DNA from: JBLKSS01 sp047607725
GTDB lineage: Bacteria; Pseudomonadota; Gammaproteobacteria; Enterobacterales; Enterobacteriaceae
Assembly: GCF_047607725.1 (NCBI RefSeq)
Contig: NZ_JBLKSS010000079.1
Coordinates: 1-18,340, forward strand
Direction: 5' to 3'
Length of the DNA stretch: 18,340 nucleotides
Shown here: positions 7,449 through 15,104 of the stretch, one piece after another
How positions within the stretch are numbered: the first letter of the stretch is position 1
Layout: every line of letters starts with the position of its first letter
Translations under genes and position numbers: made by a program
Notes under the pieces: generated by a model
The model's database searches: none
The model's input: only the letters and a program-made list of their open reading frames with translations
Told to the model about the DNA's origin: nothing

Positions 7449-7993
7449 CATTCCTGACGCCGTAATTTGCTGATTTTGCTAATTTTTTTGTGGTTAACCT
7501 TTAAATCAGTTTTTTTCTTCACCGTTTTGCGTTTCCTCCCTTGCTTAGTTTGCGGCTCCATCATTATCACCATGGTTATCCCTGCCGTATCGCCTTATTG
7601 ATGGCGATCGCCATCCTTGCTGCTTCCCTCGCGGCTTCTAGCATTTTCGCCGTCGCCCCCTCTCGTATCTTCCTCTCAGCGTCTCTCTTTGTCCCTCACC
7701 GCGTCGGCGTTTCTCTCTGTGTGCTTTTAACGGCGTCGGTGTTCCCAACCCCTGCCGTTAAGTGACCTAGATGTTTCACCGCGCCGTATCCGCCCTTAGT
7801 CCGGTGAACGACTTCTTTTCGGTTGAGACCGTTCAGCCATCCCGCATCCTTTTCGCCTGTCTCGCCTGGGTAAGCACCTGCCGCGACGCGCCATTCCAAA
7901 CCACGAGGCACATCCGGCGCCAACAGAATCAGCGACAATGTTACGAGATTGCGCTAAAGTAAACGCTTATTTTACAGCTTCAGGTGAGCAACG
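7449..7993. other. Decayed interval with no intact gene
   Basis: About 545 bp separate the tRNA pseudogene from yqaB. The plus-strand sequence is pyrimidine-rich between 7600 and 7740. On the minus strand one frame stays open from ATG at 7938 to TAA at 7576-7578 with a single internal TGA (7696-7698). Its second half is a basic, alanine-rich helix-like stretch (AERKIREGATAKMLEAAREA). I do not recognise the product. Stable-RNA clusters are frequent integration sites, so a remnant of a prophage or satellite element is possible, but no integrase or attachment repeat is visible. Confidence 0.4.
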
Positions 7994-8529
7994 ATGTACG
8001 ATCAGTACCAAGGATTGATCTTCGATATGGATGGCACGCTGCTTGATACGGAACCGACGCACCGCAAAGCCTGGCGCCTTACGGGATGCAGTTCGACGAG
8101 GCGGCCGTGGTCTCGTTAAACGGATCGCCGACCTGGCATATTGCGAAAATGATCATTGAGAGTCATCAATCGTCCATCGATCCCCATCAGTTGGCCCGTG
8201 AAAAAACCGCGGCGCTGCAAACATTCTCTTTGACGATGTGACCGCGCTGCCCCTTATCGACGTCGTCAAGCGCTACCATGGTAAACGTCCGATGGCGGGT
8301 GGGCACCGGCAGTGAACATGCGATGGCGGAGGCCCTGTTGCGCCATCTCGGGCTGCTGCACTATTTCGACGCCATCGTTGGCGCCGATGACGTTACCCGT
8401 CATAAACCCGATCCGCAAACTTTCCTGCGCTGCGCGGAGCTGATCGGTGTCCCGCCCGAATCCTGCGTGGTTTTTGAGGACGCCGACTTTGGTATTATGT
8501 TTGTGGATGTTCGGGCATTGAGCGCGTGA
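7994..8529 (+). pseudogene. yqaB: yqaB sugar-phosphate phosphatase (HAD family) pseudogene
   Basis: The sequence begins MYDQYQGLIFDMDGTLLDTEPTHRKAW, the HAD motif I with nucleophile Asp, as in E. coli YqaB (188 residues), which dephosphorylates fructose-1-phosphate and 6-phosphogluconate. Lesions follow. A short deletion at about 8082 drops the VLGH-type residues and shifts the frame before YGMQFDE. A further shift near 8220 puts the frame into TGA before ILFDDV. An extra G at about 8295-8300 sits in RPMAVGTGSE. The region after VFEDADFGI (motif IV) is shortened. ADDVTRHKPDPQTF with the motif III lysine is retained. It sits where yqaB belongs, between the tRNA cluster and gshA; yqaA, normally next, is absent. 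Confidence 0.93.
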
Positions 8530-8605
8530 CGTTAACCAACCATGGCCTTGAACGAGCAGGAACTCTTATGCTAAGCCTAAACACTGTCAACTGCGGGAGG
8601 TCAAT

Positions 8606-10168
8606 TTGATCCCGGATGTATCAAACGCGCTTTCCTGGCTGGAAGCCAACCCTCAAGCACTGAAGGGCATTCGTCGCGGCGTCGAGCGTGAAGGGCTGCG
8701 CATCAATGCCAACGGGAGCCTGGCGCAGACCCCCCATCCCGAATCCCTCGGCTCGGCGCTGACCCATAAGTGGATCACAACCGATTTCGCCGAGGCGCTG
8801 CTGGAGTTTATTACGCCGGTCGACGACGATATCGGCCATATGCTGACGCTGTTGCGCGATATTCATCGTTATGTCGCTCGCCACCTGGGAGATGAACGCC
8901 TGTGGCCGATGAGTATGCCGTGTTTCATCGACGGCGCTCAGCCCATCGAATTGGCGCAATACGGCAGTTCTAACATCGGGCGTATAAAGACGCTGTACCG
9001 CGAAGGATTAAAGAATCGCTACAGCGCCCTGATGCAGGTGATAGCCGGCGTGCATTACAATTTTTCTCTGCCGCTGGCCTTCTGGCAGGCCTACGCCGGA
9101 ATTAGCGACGAGGTAAGCGGCAAGGAGGCGGTCTCCACCGGCTGCCTGCGGCTTATCCGTAATTATTATCGATTCGGCTGGATTATCCCTTATTTGTTTG
9201 GCGCCTCGCCGGGCATCTGTCCGTCTTTCCTCAACGGCCGCACAACCGATCTGCCGTTTGAGCACGCGCCGTCGGGGCTGATTTACCTGCCCTACGCCAC
9301 CTCGTTGCGCTTGAGCGATTTAGGGTACACCAATAAGTCGCAAAGTCAGCTGGGCATTACCTTCAACCATTTGGATGAGTATGTCCGCGGTCTGAAACAG
9401 GTGACTAAAACGCCCTCCGCCGACTACCAGCGCATGGGGTTGCAACGGGACGGCCGTTATCTGCAGCTGAATACCAATGTGTTGCAAATTGAAAACGAAC
9501 TGTATGCGCCGATACGGCCCAAGCGGGTGACGCGAGACGACGAATCCCCGTCCGACGCGCTGATGCGCGGCGGCATCGAGTATGTGGAAGTGCGCTCATT
9601 GGATATCAACCCCTTCTCGCCGGTGGGCGTTGATGAAGAGCAGGCGCGCTTTCTGGATCTTTTCCTGATTTGGTGTACGCTGGCTGAAGCGCCGGAGATG
9701 AGCGCGGAAGAGTTACTCTGTACCCGCAGCAACTGGAATCGGGTGATCCTTGAAGGGCGCAAGCCCGGCCTGATGCTCGGTATTGACTGCGGCAGTACCG
9801 AGCAGCCGCTGACCACCCTCGGCAAATCGCTGTTTAGCGATCTGCGGCGCGTGGCCGAAACCCTCGACAGCAATAATGGCGACACGCACTACCAGCAGGT
9901 GTGCGATAAACTGGTGGCGGGTTTCGATTATCCCGAGCTTACGCTTTCCGCCCGTTTTCTGGATCAATTGATAGAGCACGGTATTGGCGGGCTGGGGCTG
10001 ATATTGGCCAACGATTATCGCCAAACGCTGCGCGATGAGCCGTTAGAGGTGCTAAGGGAGGCCCAGCTTGATGATGAGCGGATACGTTCCTGGCAGCTGC
10101 AGCGTGCTCTGGAAGCGGCGGATAGCCTGAGTTTCGATGAATTTTTGGCGAGCCAGTACGGGCGCTGA
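8606..10168 (+). CDS. gshA: Glutamate-cysteine ligase
   Basis: The 520-residue protein matches the proteobacterial gamma-glutamylcysteine synthetase (E. coli GshA is 518). It reads MIPDVSNALSWLEANPQALKGIRRG, then ERE, GSALTHKWITTDFAEALLEFITP, GVHYNFSLP, RNYYRFGWIIPYLFGASP, NVLQIENELYAPIRPKR and GIEYVEVRSLDINPFSPVGVDEEQ, all conserved ATP and glutamate site segments. It makes gamma-Glu-Cys from Glu, Cys and ATP, the first step of glutathione synthesis. The start is TTG at 8606, with GGGAGG 7 bp upstream; E. coli gshA also uses TTG, so low translation is probably an intended feature. It is intact despite a deletion that removed yqaA just upstream. Confidence 0.97.
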   Translation: MIPDVSNALSWLEANPQALKGIRRGVEREGLRINANGSLAQTPHPESLGSALTHKWITTDFAEALLEFITPVDDDIGHMLTLLRDIHRYVARHLGDERLWPMSMPCFIDGAQPIELAQYGSSNIGRIKTLYREGLKNRYSALMQVIAGVHYNFSLPLAFWQAYAGISDEVSGKEAVSTGCLRLIRNYYRFGWIIPYLFGASPGICPSFLNGRTTDLPFEHAPSGLIYLPYATSLRLSDLGYTNKSQSQLGITFNHLDEYVRGLKQVTKTPSADYQRMGLQRDGRYLQLNTNVLQIENELYAPIRPKRVTRDDESPSDALMRGGIEYVEVRSLDINPFSPVGVDEEQARFLDLFLIWCTLAEAPEMSAEELLCTRSNWNRVILEGRKPGLMLGIDCGSTEQPLTTLGKSLFSDLRRVAETLDSNNGDTHYQQVCDKLVAGFDYPELTLSARFLDQLIEHGIGGLGLILANDYRQTLRDEPLEVLREAQLDDERIRSWQLQRALEAADSLSFDEFLASQYGR

Positions 10169-10171
10169 AAA

Positions 10172-10254
10172 AAGAAAAGGCCACAGAAACTGTGGCCAAA
10201 TTAACATTCCTGTTAACAGGGATGATGATAACAAAGTGCGCGTCATTGTCATTC
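10172..10254 (-). ncRNA. micA: MicA small RNA
   Basis: On the minus strand in the gshA-luxS gap, the sequence contains GACGCGCA, then TTTGTTATCATCATCCCTG, an internal stem-loop (TTAACA/TGTTAA, 10201-10216), and the terminator hairpin GGCCACAG-aaa-CTGTGGCC (10179-10197), which reads out into TTTTCTTTTTT. This matches the E. coli MicA layout and its ompA-pairing seed at the same genomic position. MicA is a sigma-E-dependent, Hfq-binding RNA that represses ompA and other envelope mRNAs. It is antisense to long luxS leaders and in E. coli leads to their RNase III processing. The middle stem-loop differs in sequence from E. coli but keeps the fold. The 5' end is placed from the promoter and is approximate. 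Confidence 0.88.
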
Positions 10255-10259
10255 ATATG

Positions 10260-10289
10260 TTATGACCCACGGCGGGGAAAAAGGTTTCC
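10260..10289 (-). promoter_or_regulatory. Candidate sigma-E promoter of micA
   Basis: Reading the minus strand, GGAAACC (10289-10283) and TCATAA (10265-10260) are 17 bp apart and lie just upstream of the predicted MicA 5' end at about 10254. They resemble the sigma-E consensus GGAACTT / TCTRA. micA is sigma-E-controlled in E. coli. Confidence 0.5.
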
Positions 10290-10334
10290 TTACATTCGCA
10301 AAAAAAATAAATTATTTTTAAAGGAGGTGACATC

Positions 10335-10850
10335 ATGCCACTTTTGGATAGCTTTACCGTAGACCATACCCGTATGGCAGCGCCTGCGGTCCGTGTTGCG
10401 AAAACCATGAAGACACCTCATGGCGATACTATCACCGTCTTTGATCTGCGTTTCTGCCGGCCAAACCTGGAAGTGATGCCGGAGCGGGGCATTCATACGC
10501 TGGAGCATTTATTTGCTGGCTTTATGCGCAACCATTTGAACGTGGAAGGCGTCGAAATCGTAGACATCTCTCCGATGGGCTGTCGTACCGGTTTCTATAT
10601 GAGCCTTATCGGCGCGCCGGATGAGCAGCGTGTGGCTGATGCCTGGAAAGCGGCGATGGCGGATGTGCTGAAGGTTAAAGACCAGAAGCAGATCCCCGAA
10701 TTGAACGAGTATCAGTGTGGCACGTATCAAATGCATTCGCTCAAGGAAGCGCAAGATATCGCGCAACATATTCTGGATAATGCTATCCGCGTTAATCAGA
10801 ACGACGAACTGGCGCTGCCGAAAGAAAAGCTGGCGGAGCTGCATATCTAG
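10335..10850 (+). CDS. luxS: S-ribosylhomocysteine lyase LuxS
   Basis: The 171-residue protein has the same length as E. coli LuxS and is collinear throughout. The metal-binding motif HTLEH supplies H54 and H58, with the third ligand Cys in EYQCGTY. SPMGCRTGFYMSLIG is the conserved active-site strand. LuxS cleaves S-ribosylhomocysteine to homocysteine and DPD, the precursor of autoinducer-2, within the activated methyl cycle. The ribosome site AAGGAGGTGA is almost perfectly complementary to the 16S 3' end, indicating strong initiation. The AT-rich leader just upstream can form a weak stem (AAAAAT/ATTTTT). micA lies divergently behind it. No lesions are seen. Confidence 0.98.
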   Translation: MPLLDSFTVDHTRMAAPAVRVAKTMKTPHGDTITVFDLRFCRPNLEVMPERGIHTLEHLFAGFMRNHLNVEGVEIVDISPMGCRTGFYMSLIGAPDEQRVADAWKAAMADVLKVKDQKQIPELNEYQCGTYQMHSLKEAQDIAQHILDNAIRVNQNDELALPKEKLAELHI

Positions 10851-10979
10851 TTTGGCGCGGATCGCGCGGCTTGCCGTCGGCCTGCGGGCAACCGCACCGC
10901 CAGCGCCGCGGATATCCGTTGCGGGTTCGGCCGCGATAGCGGCCGGCAGCTGCTTTTAAGTCAGACAGCCTAAGATTAA

Positions 10980-11004
10980 GGCTCACCCTAGGGTGAGCCT
11001 TTTT
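10980..11004 (+). terminator. luxS terminator
   Basis: A perfect 9-bp stem, GGCTCACCC (10980-10988) with GGGTGAGCC (10991-10999), is followed by TTTTT. The inner TA may be part of a longer, slightly opened palindrome. It lies 130 bp after luxS; the interval in between shows no gene. Confidence 0.9.
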
Positions 11005-11367
11005 AGTTAATGCATGAAGGAGATTATAAACCCAACCCCGCCGTCAGCAACGGTCGGATGGCCCACATGGCAGGTAAACGCGAGGCCTGTTGAGCGAAAG
11101 CCCGCCGGGCGCGACAGCCACGGCCAGCGGTCACGATAACCGCGACCGGCAGGGACGATAGCCTCGGTTGGCGGTCACGATAACCGCGGCTGGCAGGGTC
11201 AACAGCCTCGGTCGGAGATCACGATAACCGTGGCCAGGCAGGGACGATAGCCTTGGACCGCCGTACGCGATAGACTGCGATCCGCAGGAGAGACCTTTCG
11301 CCAGGCCCGGCCGCAATCGCCGTCGTGAAACGGCTTGTTTGAGCGGCGGCGTGCCCCGCGTGCGCGC
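11005..11367. other. Intergenic stretch between luxS and corB
   Basis: The two flanking genes converge. Apart from the luxS terminator and a 44-bp tandem repeat array at 11112-11290, nothing coding is convincing here. Short open frames across it follow the repeat period and have no ribosome site or familiar product. It is much longer than expected for a gap between convergent genes in a compact enteric genome. Confidence 0.6.
11112..11290. repeat. Tandem array of four ~44-bp units
   Basis: Units begin at about 11112, 11156, 11200 and 11245, each starting with a C-R-A-Y/C-A-G-C-C block and ending in GGCAGGG or similar. The first three share TCACGATAACCG, and in units 1 and 2 the core GCGGT-cacgata-ACCGC can form a 5-bp hairpin. 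Unit 3 is 45 bp, and unit 4 is strongly diverged after its first 10 bp. They are directly adjacent with no unique spacers, so this is a minisatellite rather than a CRISPR. Function is unknown. Confidence 0.8.
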
Positions 11368-12647
11368 TTAATTCCCGTCGACGCCTTGCTTTAACGGCTT
11401 TATGGGCGTGATGCACACCTGCTTTATCATATTGTCCTGCACATCAAGTATATCGATCTGATAGCTGCCGATATGCGTATGGGTGTTGGCCAGCGGAATA
11501 TCTTCCAGCACTTCCAATAGCATACTGTTAATGGTGCGCGCTTCTTCCTCCGGTAACGACCAGTTAAACGCCTTGTTGAGCTCGCGGATACTGGCGCCGC
11601 CCTCGATAATCACCGAACCGTCGCTTTGCGGAATGACTTCCTCCGCCAGGCTGGGAGACATGGACGTGATGAAATCCCCCTCGATCTCCTCAAGAATATC
11701 CTCCACCGTCACCAGCCCCTGAATATCGCCGTACTCGTTGACGATAATGCCCACTTTTTCTTTATTGCGCTGGAACTTCACTAACTGGACATTGAGCGGG
11801 GTCCCTTCGGGCACATAATAAATCTCATCGGCGGCGCGCAGCAGATTCTCTTTGGTAAATTCCTGCTTTTCCGTCATCAGACGGTAGGCCTCGCGTACCC
11901 GCAGCATGCCGATAGCGTCATCAAGATTATCACGATACGGCCGTGGGGCGAGTGGGTCAGCTGACGAATAATGGAACGCCACTCATCGTTGACATTGATG
12001 CCGACGATCTCATTGCGCGGCACCATGATGTCGTTAACGGTCACCTTTTCCAAATCCAGCACGGAAATCAGCATGTCCTGGTTGCGGCGGGAAATCATCG
12101 AGCGGGATTCCGTCACGATGGTGCGCAGCTCTTTCTTGCTCAGCGCATCGCGCACATTGGAGGGGAGCCTGATGCCCATCAGCCGCATTAATACGCGAGT
12201 AATAAGATTAAGCAGCCACACGACGGGCAACATGAGTTTTTGCAGCGGCACCAGCAGCAGGCTGCTTGGAAACGCGATACGTTCCGGGTAGAGCGCCGCC
12301 ACCGTTTTCGGCAGCACTTCAGCAAACAGCAGTACCACGAACGTCAATACCCCGGTGGCAATGGCGACGCCGAGATCGCCATAAAGACGCATACCGACGA
12401 TGGTCGCCAGCGCGGACGCGAGAATATTGACCAGGTTATTGCCAATAAGCACCAGACTCAGCAGTCGGTCCGTACGCCGCAGCAATTTCTCTACGCGGCG
12501 TGCGCCGCGGTTACCCTGTTTTGCCTGATGACGCAAACGATAGCGGTTTAGCGTCATCATGCCGGTTTTGGAAGCGGAGAAATAGGCAGAAATCAATACC
12601 ATGATAACCAGAATGATCAGCAGCGTACTGGTTGAAACATATTCCAA
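11368..12647 (-). pseudogene. corB: corB/yfjD CNNM-type transporter pseudogene (frameshift)
   Basis: This encodes a CNNM/CorC-family inner-membrane protein like E. coli YfjD (CorB, about 428 residues), implicated in magnesium/cobalt efflux. It has an N-terminal DUF21 domain with four membrane segments (residues about 5-160), tandem CBS domains, and a C-terminal CorC_HlyC domain ending near IDILDVQDNMIKQ. At about 11943-11948 the frame breaks: after THSPHGRIV the expected LYR is missing and NLDDAIGMLRVREAYR continues in another frame. The DUF21 signature, normally FSGSETG, reads FSASKTG, two changes at conserved sites that suggest relaxed selection even before the break. The start at 12647 lies 26 bp after the ypjD stop, suggesting one operon. 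Confidence 0.9.
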
Positions 12648-12673
12648 AGTGGGCTTTCCTTATCGGCGTCGCA

Positions 12674-13462
12674 TTACGCCATCACGTTTTGCCAGATCCG
12701 GCTGCCGAAATAGGCCAGCGTCAATAACAGCACACCCAGCACGCTGAGCCACACCACCCGGCGACCGCGCCAGCCCTGTCGGTAATGACCCCATAGTATT
12801 ACAATATAGACCAGCCAGGCGATGAAAGAGAGTATCGCCTTATGCCGGTTCTCGACGACGAACAGATCCCGCATGAAAAAAAGACCGGTGGCGAGCGTCA
12901 ACGTTAACAGCACCACGCCGACCTGGGTGATGTGAAACATTTTGCGCTCGATGCCCATCAGCGGCGGCATGTCGGAATGGAAACTCAGTTTCTTGTTTTT
13001 CAGCAGGTAATCAAGCCACGTCAGCTGGAACGCGTACAGGGCGGCGATAATCAGCACCGCATAAGAAAATAGCGCCAGGCCGATATGGACCATCAGACCG
13101 GGAGTGGCTTCCAGATGGGTAATGAATTCCCCCGGCATCAGCGTAATAAACGCCACATGGATCATCGCGAAGATATAGACGATGGGCAGCAAAAACCAGC
13201 AACGATTGCGCGACGCCGCTACCGTCATGACCACGCAGATGATTAGGCTGATGAGCGAGCCCACGTTCAACAAGCTCAAATTCTGCCCCGCCTGCACGCC
13301 AAAGATGCGCTGCCAAATAAGCGCGCCGTGTCCCAGCATCGCCACCGCCGCCGACAGCAGGGCCAGCCGGCGATAAGCGCTATTGCGGCGTAGAATGCTG
13401 GGCAAGATCAGGCCGAGGCTCAAGGAATAGGCAATAAAGGCCAGAAGGGAAATCCAGGACAT
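12674..13462 (-). CDS. ypjD: YpjD inner-membrane protein (CcsA-like family)
   Basis: The 262-residue, strongly hydrophobic protein matches E. coli YpjD (263) along its whole length. About eight membrane helices are visible. Landmarks are GQNLSLLNVGSLISLIICVVM, ITHLEATPGLMVHIGLALFSYA, IERKMFHITQ, WLVYIVILWGHYRQGWRGRRVVW and LAYFGSRI. The fold belongs to the cytochrome c assembly/CcsA superfamily, but a haem role for YpjD is not established. It is usually adjacent to corB, and a link to cation tolerance has been suggested for the pair. It is intact, whereas corB just downstream is frameshifted, so its function may be independent or its decay may have not yet begun. Start ATG at 13462. Confidence 0.93.
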   Translation of the reverse strand: MSWISLLAFIAYSLSLGLILPSILRRNSAYRRLALLSAAVAMLGHGALIWQRIFGVQAGQNLSLLNVGSLISLIICVVMTVAASRNRCWFLLPIVYIFAMIHVAFITLMPGEFITHLEATPGLMVHIGLALFSYAVLIIAALYAFQLTWLDYLLKNKKLSFHSDMPPLMGIERKMFHITQVGVVLLTLTLATGLFFMRDLFVVENRHKAILSFIAWLVYIVILWGHYRQGWRGRRVVWLSVLGVLLLTLAYFGSRIWQNVMA

Positions 13463-13568
13463 AGCAGCGTCATCGTCTGACTTAAATAAAAGAGGCGACC
13501 AGTATAGCCTTCAGCGCGCCATGCTCCAACCGTTGTCGTAAGGGGGGCAGCGATCCCGGCCTGCTTCG

Positions 13569-13577
13569 TGTTATACT
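13569..13577 (+). promoter_or_regulatory. Extended -10 promoter of ffh
   Basis: TGTTATACT (TGN plus TATACT at 13572-13577) lies 54 bp before the ffh start. No good -35 is visible at the right spacing, as is usual for extended -10 promoters. Confidence 0.5.
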
Positions 13578-13631
13578 GCCTGCCGCCAATAATGTCGCGC
13601 AAGCGGCCGGACGCCAGGTTGAGTAAAAACG

Positions 13632-14993
13632 ATGTTTGATAATTTATCCGATCGATTATCGCGCACGTTGCGCAATATCAGCGGCAGAGGCCGCCTGACT
13701 GAAGACAATATCAAAGATACCCTGCGCGAAGTGCGCATGGCGCTGTTGGAAGCGGATGTGGCGCTTCCGGTAGTGCGGGACTTCATCAGCCGGGTCAAAG
13801 AGCGCGCGCTGGGGCAAGAAGTCAATAAAAGCCTGACGCCGGGGCAGGAATTCGTCAAGATCGTGCGCGCCGAGCTGGTGAACGCCATGGGCGCCGAAAA
13901 CAACGCCCTGAATCTGGCGGCGCAGCCGCCGGCGGTGGTGCTGATGGCGGGCCTGCAGGGGGCCGGGAAAACCACAAGCGTCGGCAAGCTCGGCAAATAT
14001 CTGCGCGAAAAACAAAAGAAAAAAGTGCTGGTGGTGTCTGCCGACGTTTATCGTCCGGCGGCTATCAAGCAGCTTGAAACGTTGGCGACCACGGCGGGCG
14101 TCGATTTTTTCCCGTCCGACGCCACGCAAAAACCGCTCGATATTGTCAATCAGGCGCTAAATCAGGCCAAGCTCAAATTTTATGATGTGCTGCTGGTGGA
14201 CACCGCCGGCCGCCTGCATGTAGATGAAACGATGATGGTGGAAATCATCGCTATCCACGCCGCCATCAACCCGGTGGAAACGCTGTTTGTGGTGGATGCC
14301 ATGACCGGCCAGGACGCCGCCAATACCGCCAAAGCCTTTAATCAGGCGCTGCCGCTGACCGGGGTCATCCTGACCAAGGTGGACGGCGATGCGCGCGGCG
14401 GCGCGGCGCTTTCCATCCGCCACATTACGGGCAAACCCATCAAATTCATGGGCGTCGGCGAGAAAACCGACGCGCTGGAGCCTTTTTATCCCGATCGTCT
14501 GGCCGGGCGGATACTCGGCATGGGTGATGTGCTGTCCCTTATCGAGGACATTGAAAGCAAGGTCGATCGCGCCCAGGCGGAGAAGCTGGCCCGCAAGCTG
14601 AAAAAAGGCGACGGTTTCGATTTGACCGACTTCCTGGATCAGCTCAAGCAGATGCGCAATATGGGCGGCATGGCCAGCATGATGAGCAAGCTGCCCGGTG
14701 TTGGCCAGTTGCCGGACAACGTCAAATCGCAGATGGACGATAAAGTCCTGGTGCGCATGGAGGCTATCATCAATTCCATGACCGCCAAAGAGCGCGTCAG
14801 CCCGGACGTCATCAAAGGCTCGCGTAAACGCCGTATCGCCGCCGGCTCCGGCATGCAGGTCCAGGACGTCAACCGCCTGCTGAAACAGTTCGACGACATG
14901 CAGCGCATGATGAATAAAATGAAAAAGGGCGGTATGGCGAAAATGATGCGCAACATGAAGGGCATGATGCCGCCCGGCTTCCCAGGTCGTTAA
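13632..14993 (+). CDS. ffh: Signal recognition particle protein Ffh
   Basis: The 453-residue protein equals E. coli Ffh in length. It has an N domain (1-90, FDNLSDRLSRTLRNISGRG), a GTPase domain with G1 GLQGAGKT near residue 107, DTAGRLH, TKVDGDARGGAALS and the KFMGVGEKTDALEPF closing segment, and an M domain from about residue 300 with the RNA-binding GSRKRRIAAGSG helix and a methionine-rich C-terminal tail. With 4.5S RNA it binds signal-anchor sequences and docks with FtsY to deliver inner-membrane proteins to SecYEG. It is divergent from ypjD-corB. It is essential and shows no lesion. Confidence 0.98.
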   Translation: MFDNLSDRLSRTLRNISGRGRLTEDNIKDTLREVRMALLEADVALPVVRDFISRVKERALGQEVNKSLTPGQEFVKIVRAELVNAMGAENNALNLAAQPPAVVLMAGLQGAGKTTSVGKLGKYLREKQKKKVLVVSADVYRPAAIKQLETLATTAGVDFFPSDATQKPLDIVNQALNQAKLKFYDVLLVDTAGRLHVDETMMVEIIAIHAAINPVETLFVVDAMTGQDAANTAKAFNQALPLTGVILTKVDGDARGGAALSIRHITGKPIKFMGVGEKTDALEPFYPDRLAGRILGMGDVLSLIEDIESKVDRAQAEKLARKLKKGDGFDLTDFLDQLKQMRNMGGMASMMSKLPGVGQLPDNVKSQMDDKVLVRMEAIINSMTAKERVSPDVIKGSRKRRIAAGSGMQVQDVNRLLKQFDDMQRMMNKMKKGGMAKMMRNMKGMMPPGFPGR

Positions 14994-15000
14994 CTATCGA

Positions 15001-15028
15001 TTGCTTTTTACCCCGAAACGAGTAGAAT
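15001..15028 (+). promoter_or_regulatory. Candidate promoter of the rpsP operon
   Basis: TTGCTT at 15001-15006 and TAGAAT at 15023-15028 have a 16-bp spacer, 8 bp after the ffh stop codon. The promoter overlaps the hairpin that would terminate ffh. Confidence 0.6.
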
Positions 15029-15042
15029 TTTGGGGCTTTTTA
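15011..15042 (+). terminator. ffh terminator hairpin
   Basis: CCCCGAAA (15011-15018) pairs with TTTTGGGG (15028-15035) with one G-U pair, followed by CTTTTTA. It lies 17 bp after the ffh stop. The left arm and loop overlap the spacer and -10 of the putative rpsP promoter. Confidence 0.75.
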
Positions 15043-15048
15043 TACGGT

Positions 15049-15080
15049 AACCGGGCCCCGTTCCCCGACAGGGCCCGGTT
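15049..15080 (+). terminator. Leader hairpin upstream of rpsP (possible attenuator)
   Basis: A perfect 10-bp stem, AACCGGGCCC (15049-15058) with GGGCCCGGTT (15071-15080), is followed by GTTTTATT. It lies between the putative rpsP promoter and the rpsP start, so it would be transcribed in the operon's leader. Either it is a second ffh terminator or an attenuator for the ribosomal-protein operon; the second is inference from position. Confidence 0.7.
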
Positions 15081-15104
15081 GTTTTATTAACTAAAGAGGA
15101 TGTT

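Noticed and set aside
7124..7573. Open frame antisense to the tRNA genes, containing GGFEPPTARF-like stretches
   Set aside because: This is the well-known translation of a tRNA T-arm on the opposite strand and not a protein.
10179..10197. Terminator for gshA on the plus strand
   Set aside because: On the plus strand the hairpin is not followed by a T-run; the T-run exists on the minus strand, where it ends MicA. It may still give some termination in both directions.
11112..11290. CRISPR array
   Set aside because: The units abut directly with no unique spacers, and no cas gene is present in the window.
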